From positions 1 through 64,000 of the forward strand of contig JAIXUQ010000008.1 in the NCBI GenBank assembly GCA_027483465.1: 64,000 nt of DNA, given 5' to 3'. Position numbers and translations under genes: made by a program. The stretch's first letter is position 1; every line of letters begins with the position of its first letter. Origin of the DNA: Sphingomonadales bacterium (GTDB lineage Bacteria > Pseudomonadota > Alphaproteobacteria > Sphingomonadales > Sphingomonadaceae). Below are positions 10,589 to 19,218 of the stretch, piece after piece. Under the pieces are notes generated by a model that worked only from the letters and a program-made list of their open reading frames with translations, made no database searches and was not told the origin of the DNA.

Positions 10589-10927
10589 TCAGAGCGCGGT
10601 TTCGTTCAGTTCCCCGGTGCGGATGCGCACGGCGCCCTGGATGGTGGAGATGAAGATCTTGCCATCGCCGCTGGTGCCGGTGTGGGCGGCCTGGGCGATG
10701 GCCTCGGCCACGCGCAGCGCATCCTCGTCCTCCACCACCGCCTCGATCTTCAGCTTGGGCACGAGATTGAGAGCATGCTCGGCCCCGCGATAGACTTCGC
10801 TGCTGCCCGGCTGGCGGCCAAAGCCGCGCACCTCGCTCACCGTCATGCCCTGCACACCGCTGGCCGACAAGGCCTCGCGCACCTGATCCAGACGGAATGG
10901 CTTGATGATCGCCTCGATCAGCTTCAT
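10589..10927 (-). CDS. P-II family nitrogen regulator with His at position 51
   Basis: PII proteins are trimeric sensors of ATP/ADP and 2-oxoglutarate that control nitrogen assimilation. The 112-residue length and the conserved segments (MKLIEAIIKPF, GMTVSEVRGFGRQ, TGTSGDGKIFI, IRTGE) fit GlnB/GlnK. The T-loop reads SSEVYRGAEH, so Tyr46 is kept but Tyr51, the residue uridylylated in enteric GlnB, is His51 (codon at 10775-10777). GlnD-type modification at that site is therefore not possible. The ATG at 10927 is preferred over the GTG at 10939 because it gives the canonical N-terminus. No glnA, amtB or glnD is nearby. Confidence 0.93.
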   Translation of the reverse strand: MKLIEAIIKPFRLDQVREALSASGVQGMTVSEVRGFGRQPGSSEVYRGAEHALNLVPKLKIEAVVEDEDALRVAEAIAQAAHTGTSGDGKIFISTIQGAVRIRTGELNETAL

Positions 10928-11011
10928 GCTGTTTCCCACATCCCTGCCCGATCAGCAGTCTGCCCCACGGGCGGGCAAAGCGGTATAAGCCGTTTGACGG
11001 TGCGCCCGGCC

Positions 11012-11224
11012 TCAACCCGGCTGATCGGGTGCGCGCAGCACGGCGCCGGCCCTGGCGGCATCCTCGGCCAGCACCATCAGCCGGATGCCCGACACGCCGG
11101 GGCCGATCAGGCTGGCAATGCCGGCATCAAACAACACCGCCTCGATCCCGGCCGCCGCCAGCCGGGCGCGGGCGATTTCGGCCTCCACCGGCGAATAAAG
11201 CGTGTCAACGCAGGCCAGCGCCAT
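11012..11224 (-). CDS. DUF2007-type small protein
   Basis: The protein has 70 residues and matches the remembered DUF2007 (putative signal-transducing) pattern: an N-terminal strand followed by YSPVEAEIARARLAAAGIEA, then a loop and SGIRLMVLAEDAARA near the end, a ferredoxin-like alpha/beta layout. No catalytic residues are apparent. Some members sit next to PII genes, and a PII gene lies 85 bases downstream here, but a functional link is only inference. Its start codon overlaps the last codon of the PPOX-fold gene. Confidence 0.75.
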   Translation of the reverse strand: MALACVDTLYSPVEAEIARARLAAAGIEAVLFDAGIASLIGPGVSGIRLMVLAEDAARAGAVLRAPDQPG

Positions 11225-11781
11225 CAGCTGTAGGGCAGCACCGATGGCGGCGTGACAGGCAGGCCATCGATGGAGCGGTTGCGTTCCTGATATTTGGCCA
11301 GCCGCACCGCCGGTTCTTCCTGGGCATGATATTTGCGCAGCGTCTGGCGTTCTTCCACCAGCGCCATTTTCGGCACCGCCCAGCCGCAGCTTTCCTGGGT
11401 GGAGTCCACGCTGATATGGAAGATCTGGCGCACGCCGCGTTCGATGGTGAACAGCGCCGCCAGCGCGCCAAAATCCGCATCCTGGGGCAGCACGGCGCGG
11501 CCGCGACCATAGATGCGATAGATCAGCGGCGGCTGGTCAAAGGCGCAGAACATGATGGTGATGCGGCCATCGGCGGCCAGATGGGCGTGGGTCTCATTGC
11601 CGCTGCCGCCATAATCCAGATAGGCGCAGGCCCGCCCGCCCGCCAGCACGCGGAAACTGTCCATGCCCTTGGGGCTGAGGTTGATGCGGGCATCCGCGGC
11701 GGCGGTGGCCACGAAGAACACCGGCTGGCGGGCGATGAAATCCGCCTGTTTTTCGGTGATATGATCGAAAAAGTCCGACAT
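11224..11781 (-). CDS. Pyridoxamine 5'-phosphate oxidase-fold (PPOX-like) protein
   Basis: A 185-residue split-barrel flavin-binding protein. It opens with the common ITEKQADFIARQPVFFVATA helix-strand pair and has NLSPKGMDSFRVL and ITIMFCAFDQPP, which fit the PPOX family whose members bind FMN, F420 or heme. The real substrate is unknown; a role in vitamin B6 synthesis is unlikely because PdxH residues are not evident. It follows tldD by 19 bases and overlaps the DUF2007 gene by one base, so all three are probably one transcript. Confidence 0.8.
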   Translation of the reverse strand: MSDFFDHITEKQADFIARQPVFFVATAAADARINLSPKGMDSFRVLAGGRACAYLDYGGSGNETHAHLAADGRITIMFCAFDQPPLIYRIYGRGRAVLPQDADFGALAALFTIERGVRQIFHISVDSTQESCGWAVPKMALVEERQTLRKYHAQEEPAVRLAKYQERNRSIDGLPVTPPSVLPYS

Positions 11782-11800
11782 CAGCCTGCTCCCGCGCCGC

Positions 11801-13231
11801 TCAGGCGGCAGTGCCGCCCACGGTCAACCCCTCCACCAGCAGGGTGGGCTGCCCCACGCCGGCCGGCACGCTCTGCCCGCCCTTGCCGCAGATGCCCACG
11901 CCTTCATCCAGTTCCAGATCATTGCCGATCGCCTTCACGCGGGTCAGCACATCGGGGCCGTTGCCGATCAGCGTGGCGCCCTTCAGCGGGCGGCCCAGCC
12001 GGCCATTCTCGATCTCATAGGCTTCGGTGCAGGAAAACACGAACTTGCCGCTGGTGATGTCCACCTGGCCGCCGCCAAAGCTCTTGGCGAAAATGCCCTT
12101 CTTCACGCTGGCCAGAATGTTGCCGGGGTCTTCGCTGCCGCCCAGCATGAAGGTGTTGGTCATGCGCGGCATCGGGGCATGGGCATAGGATTCGCGCCGG
12201 CCGTTGCCGGTGGGCGCCACGCCCATCAGCCGGGCGTTCAGCCGATCCTGCATATAGCCTTTCAGGATGCCATCCTCGATCAGCACGGTGCGCCCTGTCG
12301 GCGTGCCTTCGTCATCCACGGTCAGGCTGCCGCGGCGCTGGTCAAGGCTGCCATCGTCCACCACGGTCACGCCCGGCGCCGCCACCCGGTCACCGATGCG
12401 CCCGGAAAAGGCACTGGTGCCCTTGCGGTTGAAATCGCCTTCCAGGCCATGGCCCACCGCCTCGTGCAGCAGCACGCCGGGCCAGCCGGGGCCCAGCACC
12501 ACGGTCATCTCGCCCGCCGGCGCGTCCACCGCATCGAGATTGGTCAGCGATTGTTGCAGGGCAATGTCGATGGCACGGTCCCAGGTCGCCTCCTCGAACA
12601 GCCGGTCATACATGTAGCGCCCGCCCAGGCCGTGGAAGCCGGTTTCGCGCCGGCCGTTCTTTTCGGTGACGATCTGCACATTGAGCCGCACCAGCGGGCG
12701 GATGTCGCGCACCCGGCTGCCATCGCCGCGCAAGATCTCCACCACGCTCCAGCTGCCCAGCAGGCTGGCCGAAACCTGCACCACGCGCGGATCACGGGCG
12801 CGGGCGGCGGCATCGATCTTTTGCATCAGGGCGACCTTGGCCGAAAAATCCACCCCGGCCAGCGGGTTGTCGTCGCTGTAGCGGCGCTGGTTGGTGGCCT
12901 GCGGGGCCAGCGCCATGGTGCCGGCATGGCCATCCTTCACCAGCCGCACCGTATCGGCTGCCCGCGCGATGGCGGCGGCCGAAAGCTCGGTGGCGTGGGC
13001 AAAGCCGGTCATCTCGCCGGCCACACCGCGCAGGCCAAAGCCCTTCTGCGTGTCGAAGCTGGCGGCCTTCAGCCGGCCATCGTCAAAGCTGAAACTTTCC
13101 GAGACGATATACTGCAGATACAGCTCGCCATCGTCACAGCCGGCCAGCGCGGCGGCAACCTGGCGTTCGGTGGCAACCGGGTCCAGCCCGGTATCGGTGT
13201 AAAACAGCTTGGCGGCGCTTTCGGTCATCAT
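11801..13231 (-). CDS. tldD: Metalloprotease TldD
   Basis: TldD is the catalytic half of the TldD/TldE (PmbA) heterodimer, which digests unfolded or flexible peptides. The 476-residue length is typical. The zinc-binding HExxxH motif is seen as HEAVGHGLEGD, with a later cysteine in KFVFSCTEAYEIENG in the conserved C-terminal domain. The C-terminal GICGKGGQSVPAGVGQPTLL is also conserved. The partner tldE/pmbA is not in the window, which is usual. Two ATG codons (13231 and 13228) are possible starts. Confidence 0.95.
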   Translation of the reverse strand: MMTESAAKLFYTDTGLDPVATERQVAAALAGCDDGELYLQYIVSESFSFDDGRLKAASFDTQKGFGLRGVAGEMTGFAHATELSAAAIARAADTVRLVKDGHAGTMALAPQATNQRRYSDDNPLAGVDFSAKVALMQKIDAAARARDPRVVQVSASLLGSWSVVEILRGDGSRVRDIRPLVRLNVQIVTEKNGRRETGFHGLGGRYMYDRLFEEATWDRAIDIALQQSLTNLDAVDAPAGEMTVVLGPGWPGVLLHEAVGHGLEGDFNRKGTSAFSGRIGDRVAAPGVTVVDDGSLDQRRGSLTVDDEGTPTGRTVLIEDGILKGYMQDRLNARLMGVAPTGNGRRESYAHAPMPRMTNTFMLGGSEDPGNILASVKKGIFAKSFGGGQVDITSGKFVFSCTEAYEIENGRLGRPLKGATLIGNGPDVLTRVKAIGNDLELDEGVGICGKGGQSVPAGVGQPTLLVEGLTVGGTAA

Positions 13232-13296
13232 GGCAGCAGATATGGGCCAGCGCGCGGCAAAGGGAAAGGGGTGCGCCCCTATGTCTGGGCTACCGC

Positions 13297-14241
13297 TCAG
13301 CCGAATTTGCAGGTCAGCACCCAGCGCTCGCCCGGCCGGTCAAAGCTGATGCGGCTGCAATCATCCAGCACGTCGCGGCCGATCAGCAGCCAGGGGTCAC
13401 GCCCGCGCTTCTTGCGGTTGCGGTCGGCCGCGACGGTGATCGTGTCCTCGTCGTCCTTCTCGGTGGAGGTGCCCCGGGCCTGGGCATCGATGGCACGGGC
13501 TTCCGCCTCGGAGACGCGCACCGAAAGCCGCCGCATTGGCAGGCCGGCGATGGTCAGGCCGGCCTTGGGCGCCAGCCCCTGCATCGGCAGCGACACGGCC
13601 GGGAAGGGCCGCCAATAGCCGATTTCGGCCACCCGGCGGGCCAGCCCGGCGCGGATCAGCGCCTCGCCGGCGCGGGCGTTCATCACAGTCGACGGAATGT
13701 TGAGCTCAAGGCTGACATTCACCTCCTCATCGCCGATGCGGGTGCGGATCATCGCCTCGCCCTTGCCCTTTTTCGGGATGATGATCGTCTGGCTGCCCGG
13801 CGGGGTCTCGCCGCGCACCACGTCGATGCGGTCCGCCGCCAGCGCGCCGATCGGCATGATCGCCTCGGCATCGGCCGCCGTGGGCGTTTCCAGCCAGGCA
13901 ATCGGCGTCTTGCGGCCGGGCAGGCCCTGCGGTGTGGCCGTGCCGATGTTGAAGCGGATCACCGCCTTGCCGCTGGCAAAGGGCGTGTTGTCCAGGCTGA
14001 ACTTGCCAAAGATCGGGAAGGGCTTCACCCCGGCACGCTGGACGGCCGCCGGATTGAGCAACAGGCCCTGATCATAGCTGAGCGCGATGCGCGTGTTGAG
14101 CGTGGCGTTCTTCACCAGCACCGGCAGATAGGGATTGCCGTTGGGGCTGATGTTGAGCGTGAAGGTCGCCGGGGCCCTGGGCTTTGCCGCCTGCACCGCG
14201 GCCGGTGCCGCCAGCAGCAGCAAAAGCGCCAGCGCCCTCAT
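13297..14241 (-). CDS. Exported protein with retropepsin-like C-terminus, function unknown
   Basis: The 314-residue protein has a clear signal peptide (MRALALLLLLAAPAAVQA), so it is exported. The body is beta-rich, and the C-terminal LLIGRDVLDDCSRISFD resembles the end of retropepsin-like aspartic proteases, where a hydrophobic strand and a glycine-containing turn close the fold. I do not see a proper DTG catalytic triplet (the equivalent region reads SYDQG), so activity is doubtful. A charged stretch rich in Asp, Glu, Arg and Lys precedes the C-terminal motif. The ATG at 14241 overlaps the stop of the zinc-finger gene, so the two are coupled. Confidence 0.6.
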   Translation of the reverse strand: MRALALLLLLAAPAAVQAAKPRAPATFTLNISPNGNPYLPVLVKNATLNTRIALSYDQGLLLNPAAVQRAGVKPFPIFGKFSLDNTPFASGKAVIRFNIGTATPQGLPGRKTPIAWLETPTAADAEAIMPIGALAADRIDVVRGETPPGSQTIIIPKKGKGEAMIRTRIGDEEVNVSLELNIPSTVMNARAGEALIRAGLARRVAEIGYWRPFPAVSLPMQGLAPKAGLTIAGLPMRRLSVRVSEAEARAIDAQARGTSTEKDDEDTITVAADRNRKKRGRDPWLLIGRDVLDDCSRISFDRPGERWVLTCKFG

Positions 14242-14432
14242 CGCCGGTCTGCCGGGCCGCCGGCCAGGATGAAGCGGCGGTCGCAATAGGGGCAATCGGC
14301 AAAGCCGCTGGCATCGATCTGCAGCCACACGCGCGGGTGGCCATCGCCGCCCTGCTCGTCGCCATCGCAATGGATGCGCGCTGCCTGTGTCACATAGGTC
14401 TCGGGGGCGGGGAGGGCCGTGCGGCTGGTCAT
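14238..14432 (-). CDS. CHCC-type zinc-finger protein (NDUFS6-like)
   Basis: The protein has 64 residues and matches the zf-CHCC family, related to the zinc-binding domain of mitochondrial complex I subunit NDUFS6 and common in alphaproteobacteria. The ligands are seen as IHCDG, GHPRVWLQI and CPYCDRRF. It may be a respiratory complex I accessory protein, but that is inferred from the eukaryotic relative. It overlaps the next gene by four bases (14238-14241). Confidence 0.85.
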   Translation of the reverse strand: MTSRTALPAPETYVTQAARIHCDGDEQGGDGHPRVWLQIDASGFADCPYCDRRFILAGGPADRR

Positions 14433-14590
14433 GCCACCCTGTTATCAGGCTGGTGCCACCAAGTCACCATGCCGCAGCGTGGTGCAACATCATTGTCATC
14501 GCTTTGCCATGCCCCTGCAATCTGGCGCGGGCAGAGGGCCGGCGCCGCCGCCCGCCTGTAGCATCGGGCGGCCAACATGGGGTTGTTCCG

Positions 14591-16921
14591 ATGCGCCGTT
14601 CGCTGTTCCTGGCCAATGCCGGCCTGATTGCCATCCTGTTGCCCGCCCTGCCGGCGCTTGCCGCCGATGCCGTGGTGGACGCCGAATCGATCGGCGAGGA
14701 AATCGTCGTCACCGCGCAGAAGCGCGAGCAGAAGCTGGCCGATGTGCCGATCACCATCACCGCCTACACCGGCCGTTCGCTGCGCGAGATCGGTGTCACC
14801 CAGTTTGATCAGCTGTCGGCCTATGTGCCCGGCCTCAACGTGCAGGAACAGTCGCCCAACAACCCCGGCTTCGTGGTGCGCGGCATCACCTCCGACACCG
14901 GCTCCTCGCAAGGCGCGCCGGCGGTCACCGTCTATCTGAACGGCGTCGATGTCAGCCGCTCGCGCGGTTCCTATTTTGATTTGTATGATCTTGAACGGGT
15001 GGAAGTGGTGAAGGGCCCGCAATCCACCCTGTTCGGCACCGCCGCGGCGGTGGGCGTGGTCAGCGTGATCACCGCCAAGCCGCGCCCCGGCACGTCGGGC
15101 GAGGTGCGGCTGGGCTATGGCAATTATGATCAGCGCCGCATCGATGGCTTCCTCAATGTCGGCAATGATCAGATCGCCGTGCGCGTGGCCGGCGCCATCA
15201 AGCTGCGCGACGGCGTGGTGCCCAACATCGCCGGCCGGCCGAACTCGCAAACCCCCAACGGCCCGCGCATCGATGATCTGAACGGCCAGGGCCAATATGG
15301 CGCGCGCGTTTCGGTGCGCTATACCCCCAACGCCGATCTCACCCTTGATCTGATCGGCACCTATGATGGCCAGCGCGCGCCGGGCACCGCGTTTTCCAGC
15401 GGCACCTTCGCGCCCACCGGCGGCACCACCAGCCCCTACAGCTTCAAGGAAGCTGCCGGTTCGCCCAACAGCCTCACCGCGCTTGGCCTTGATCAGCCGG
15501 GGCTGAAGCGCAATGTCTATGATCTCAATTTCACCGGCACCTACAAGCTTGACGAGGCGTTCAGCATCACCGCCATCGCCGGCTATCGCAACTTCGACAG
15601 CCTGGAAGTGTTCGATGCCGATGGCACCCAGGCCTGGTATCTGGAATTTGCCGAAGACGCGCGCGGCGAGCAGATCAGCGCCGAAGCCCGGGTGAACTTC
15701 ACCAGCGACCGGGTGCGCGCCTTTGCCGGCGCCAATTATTTCTGGGAAACCGGCTTCCAGCGCGTGCCGTTCAGTTCGGAGGAAGGCATTTTCCTGCAGT
15801 GCGCCGCCCGCCTGGTGCCCAATCTGGCCTGCATCAACAACGCCACCGGCGTGGTGACCGCGGCGCAGGCGACCGCCATCCTCACCGGGGGCGCCTTCAC
15901 CCGGCTGCCCTATGCCTCCGAACAATTCCGCAACTCCGCCACCATCGACACGTTCAGCCTATTTGGGGACATCACCGTGATCCCGGTTGACGGGCTGGAA
16001 CTGAATTTCGGCGGCCGCTGGCTCACCGAAAACCGCTTCAGCGGCTTCTCCTCCAACATCCCCAACAGCCGCATCACCGGCGCCAGCCTGATCCCCGGCG
16101 GCGTCAGCACCGGCGGCGCCGTGCTCACCGGCGAAGGCGATTTCGATGCCTTCCTGCCGCGCGCCAACATCCTCTATCACGTCACCGACAAGCTGAACGT
16201 CTATGCCACCTGGTCGCGCGGCCGCCGCTCGCCGGTGGTGCAGGTCAATGCCGCCCGCGTTTCGGGCCAGGTGGTGCCGGCGGTGCGCCTGTTCCCGGCC
16301 GAACTGCTCACCAATTACGAAGTGGGCGTGAAGGGCAGCCTTGGCCGGGTGAACTTCAGCCTTGGCGCCTACATCATGAAATACAAGGATTTCCAGATCT
16401 CGGTGCCGCAGCAGGGCGCGCCGGCGCTGATCGTCAACGCCGATGCCACCAACAAGGGCATCGAGGCCGAGATCAACGCCAGCCTGTCCGATGCCGTCAC
16501 CCTCTATGCCAACGGCAGCTATATCGATGCCCGCGTCAACAATGATCCGCGCTTCGGCAGTTTTGCCGGCGATCGCTTCCGCCTGCAGCCGGAATGGCAG
16601 GGCGCGGCCGGTGCCAACATCAAGCTGCCGCTGGCCGGCAATCTGGAATTGTTCGCCAATCCCAACGTCACCCACCGCTCCAGCCTGTTCTTTGAACTGC
16701 CCAACAACCCGGTGACAAGCCAGGGCCCCGTCACCCTGGCCAATCTGCGCGCCGGCATCCGCCACCCCGAAGGCAAGTGGGAAGTGATCGGCTTTGCCAG
16801 CAACCTGTTCAACACGCGCTATCTGCTCGATGCCGGCAACACCGGCGGCGCCTTTGGCATCCCCACCTTCATCCGCGGCCTGCCGCGGCTGTTTGGCGTG
16901 GAGGCGGTCTACCGCTTCTGA
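14591..16921 (+). CDS. TonB-dependent outer-membrane receptor
   Basis: A 776-residue active transporter of the outer membrane. A signal peptide ends at ALAADA; a TonB-box-like EEIVVTAQKRE follows. The plug domain has LADVPITITAYTG, NPGFVVRGI and the VEVVKGPQSTLFG block. The rest is a beta-barrel ending in an aromatic strand (FGVEAVYRF), as needed for BAM insertion. Sphingomonads use many such receptors for plant or aromatic compounds, and the ligand here is unknown. The ATG at 14591 is chosen because it begins the signal peptide; the frame is open further upstream. An exported amidohydrolase follows 80 bases later. Confidence 0.93.
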   Translation: MRRSLFLANAGLIAILLPALPALAADAVVDAESIGEEIVVTAQKREQKLADVPITITAYTGRSLREIGVTQFDQLSAYVPGLNVQEQSPNNPGFVVRGITSDTGSSQGAPAVTVYLNGVDVSRSRGSYFDLYDLERVEVVKGPQSTLFGTAAAVGVVSVITAKPRPGTSGEVRLGYGNYDQRRIDGFLNVGNDQIAVRVAGAIKLRDGVVPNIAGRPNSQTPNGPRIDDLNGQGQYGARVSVRYTPNADLTLDLIGTYDGQRAPGTAFSSGTFAPTGGTTSPYSFKEAAGSPNSLTALGLDQPGLKRNVYDLNFTGTYKLDEAFSITAIAGYRNFDSLEVFDADGTQAWYLEFAEDARGEQISAEARVNFTSDRVRAFAGANYFWETGFQRVPFSSEEGIFLQCAARLVPNLACINNATGVVTAAQATAILTGGAFTRLPYASEQFRNSATIDTFSLFGDITVIPVDGLELNFGGRWLTENRFSGFSSNIPNSRITGASLIPGGVSTGGAVLTGEGDFDAFLPRANILYHVTDKLNVYATWSRGRRSPVVQVNAARVSGQVVPAVRLFPAELLTNYEVGVKGSLGRVNFSLGAYIMKYKDFQISVPQQGAPALIVNADATNKGIEAEINASLSDAVTLYANGSYIDARVNNDPRFGSFAGDRFRLQPEWQGAAGANIKLPLAGNLELFANPNVTHRSSLFFELPNNPVTSQGPVTLANLRAGIRHPEGKWEVIGFASNLFNTRYLLDAGNTGGAFGIPTFIRGLPRLFGVEAVYRF

Positions 16922-17001
16922 CCATTTCTTCACCTCCCCCCGGCTTGACCGCACCCGCCAGCGCGCCAGACTAGTGGTGACGGCAACCGGGGGGCAGGGC
17001 C

Positions 17002-18729
17002 ATGCGACTGAGCACAATCAAACGGGCAGCCATGGTGCTGGCCCTGGCGGTCGGCAGCGCCCGGGCGGCCCCGCCCGATACCATCCTGCTGCACGGCCAT
17101 ATCCTTACCGCCGATGCGCAAGGCCGGGTGGTGCAGGCGCTGGCGATCAGCGGCGGGCGCATCGCCGCGCTGGGCAGTGATGCCGAAATCGGCAAGCTCG
17201 CCGGCCCGAAAACCCGCGTGATCGATCTGAAGGGCCGCACCGCCACGCCCGGACTGAATGACACCCACGCCCATATCATGTCCACCGGGCTGGGCGAGCT
17301 GAACGAAATCCCGCTGGCCGGGGCGCGATCGGTGGCCGATGTTGTTGCCGCCGTCGCCCGCCGCGTCGCCACCACGCCCAAGGGCCAATGGGTGGTGGGC
17401 GTGGGCTGGGATGAAGGCAAGTTCACCCCCGTCACCTATCCCACCGCCGCCGATCTGGATGCCGTCTCGCCCGACAATCCGGTGTGGCTGGAAAACACCA
17501 CCGGCCATTATGGCGTGGCCAACAGCCGGGCGCTGGCCCTGGCCGGCCTGGGCGCTGCCACTCCCGATCCGCCCGCCGGCACCATCGAGCGGCTGGGCGA
17601 TGGCCGCCCGGCCGGCGTGCTCAAGGAAAGCGCGCAGGAAATCGTCACAAGGCTGATCCCGCCGCCCAGCCCCGAACAGCGCCGCGCCGCCCTGGCCCAC
17701 ATGATCCGCCGCCTCCACACCGAAGGCATGACCGGCTTCAAGGACCCGGCGATCAGCCCCGATGATTGGGCCGCCTATCGCGATCTCGCCCGCGCCGGCC
17801 AGTTGCCGATCAACGCCTGCGTGCTGTTTGCCGGCGGCCGCAGCCTGGCCAGCGCCACCGCCGCGCTGGGCCATATCCGCGCCGCCCAGGCTGATCTGGC
17901 CACATTGCCGGCCGGCGGCAGCCTCAATGTGTGCGGCGTCAAGCTCTTCCTTGATGGCAGCGGCGCCGCCCCCACCGCCTGGATGTACCAGGAATGGAAC
18001 CGCAACCGCACCCAGATTGCCACCGGCAACCGCGGCTATCCGCAGATCGATCCCGACGAATTCCGCCGCATGGTCAGCCTGTTTGTCGGCAACGGCATCG
18101 GCATCGGCACCCACGCCATCGGGGATCGCGCCATCGATTGGGCGGTGGACATCTATGCCGAAACCCTCAAGGCCACGCCGGCCCGTGATCTGCGCCTCTC
18201 CATCATCCACGCCAACACGCCCAGCGATCACGCCATCGCCACCATGAAGGCCCTGCAACGCGATTTCGGCTCCGGCTACCCCGAAAGCCAGGCCACATTC
18301 GCCTGGTGGATCGGGGACATTTATGCCGCCAACCTCGGCCATGATCGCAGCCAGCGGCTCAACCCATTCGCCACCTATGTCAAACAGGGCGTGATCTGGG
18401 GCGGCGGGTCCGACAGCGGGGTCACCCCCTTTCCCGCCCGCCTTGGCCTGTGGGCCTCCGTCGCCCGCGAACCGGCCGGCGGCACCTGGGGCAAAACCCC
18501 GTTCGGCACCGCCGAAAGCATCGATCCGCTCACCGCGCTCACCAGCTACACCCGCTGGGCCACCCCCCTCATCCGCGCCGACAATTCCGGCACCCTGGCC
18601 GTGGGCAAAGCCGCCGACATCGCCGTGTGGGACCGCGACCTGACCAAAGTGCCCACCGCCCAGATCAAGGACATGAAAGCCGACCTCACCCTGTTCCGCG
18701 GGCAGGTGGTGTACGAACGGGCGCCGTGA
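17002..18729 (+). CDS. Exported amidohydrolase (YtcJ-like, metal-dependent)
   Basis: A 575-residue protein of the amidohydrolase superfamily with an N-terminal signal peptide (to about ARAAPP). Metal and catalytic positions are visible: HxH in NDTHAHIMS, GVLKESA (candidate bridging lysine region), IIHAN, THAIGDRAID and DSGVTPFPARLG. The C-terminal sandwich domain (LAVGKAADIAVWDRDLTKVP) completes the fold. YtcJ relatives hydrolyse N-acyl or cyclic amide bonds, but the substrate cannot be read from the sequence. Its position behind a TonB receptor suggests that the receptor imports what it cleaves. Confidence 0.9.
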   Translation: MRLSTIKRAAMVLALAVGSARAAPPDTILLHGHILTADAQGRVVQALAISGGRIAALGSDAEIGKLAGPKTRVIDLKGRTATPGLNDTHAHIMSTGLGELNEIPLAGARSVADVVAAVARRVATTPKGQWVVGVGWDEGKFTPVTYPTAADLDAVSPDNPVWLENTTGHYGVANSRALALAGLGAATPDPPAGTIERLGDGRPAGVLKESAQEIVTRLIPPPSPEQRRAALAHMIRRLHTEGMTGFKDPAISPDDWAAYRDLARAGQLPINACVLFAGGRSLASATAALGHIRAAQADLATLPAGGSLNVCGVKLFLDGSGAAPTAWMYQEWNRNRTQIATGNRGYPQIDPDEFRRMVSLFVGNGIGIGTHAIGDRAIDWAVDIYAETLKATPARDLRLSIIHANTPSDHAIATMKALQRDFGSGYPESQATFAWWIGDIYAANLGHDRSQRLNPFATYVKQGVIWGGGSDSGVTPFPARLGLWASVAREPAGGTWGKTPFGTAESIDPLTALTSYTRWATPLIRADNSGTLAVGKAADIAVWDRDLTKVPTAQIKDMKADLTLFRGQVVYERAP

Positions 18730-19070
18730 CCAGCAGCGCCGCCACCCACCTCAAGGCCCGCCTGCGGACCGACCTCGCCGGCGCCTTGTCCGCCCGGCGC
18801 ACCCAAGAGGCCCGCGTGCTCCGCCTGCTCGTCGCTGCGCTCGACAATGCCGAAGCTGTGCCCATCACCGATGAACAGCGCGCCCGCCTCGTCGCCCAGG
18901 GCATCACCGAACTGCCCCGCCTTGCGCTCGACCAGGCCGCTGCCCACGCCCTCCTGTTGGCCGAAATCGCCGAACGCACCGCCAACGCCGCCACCTACGA
19001 CCAGGCCGGCCGCCCTGACGAAGCAGCCCGCCTGCACGCTCAGATCGCCGTGATCCGCCGCTACCTGTAA
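18726..19070 (+). CDS. Short GatB/YqeY-like protein
   Basis: The 114-residue protein keeps the YqeY pattern: LKARLRTDLAGALSARRTQEARVLRLLVAALDNAE aligns with the N-terminal helical part and DQAGRPDEAARLHAQIAVIRRYL with the segment before the usual C-terminal tail. YqeY proteins average about 150 residues, so this one lacks the last third; either it is a naturally short paralogue or it has lost its tail domain. YqeY is linked to tRNA-dependent amidation only through homology to GatB. The GTG start overlaps the upstream stop (GTGA at 18726-18729). Confidence 0.7.
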   Translation: MTSSAATHLKARLRTDLAGALSARRTQEARVLRLLVAALDNAEAVPITDEQRARLVAQGITELPRLALDQAAAHALLLAEIAERTANAATYDQAGRPDEAARLHAQIAVIRRYL

Positions 19071-19218
19071 CCAGTCCCCGCCGGTGCAGTTGCCCGCAAG
19101 GCAGACAGGGGTGTTACCTGCCAGGGATGCAGAAAAACCAGCCTGCGCCCCGGCCTGCGCCGGGTTCACCGGGCAGGGGACTCGTCGCTGCCCATCCTTC
19201 GGCTGGGGAGGATCGGGA

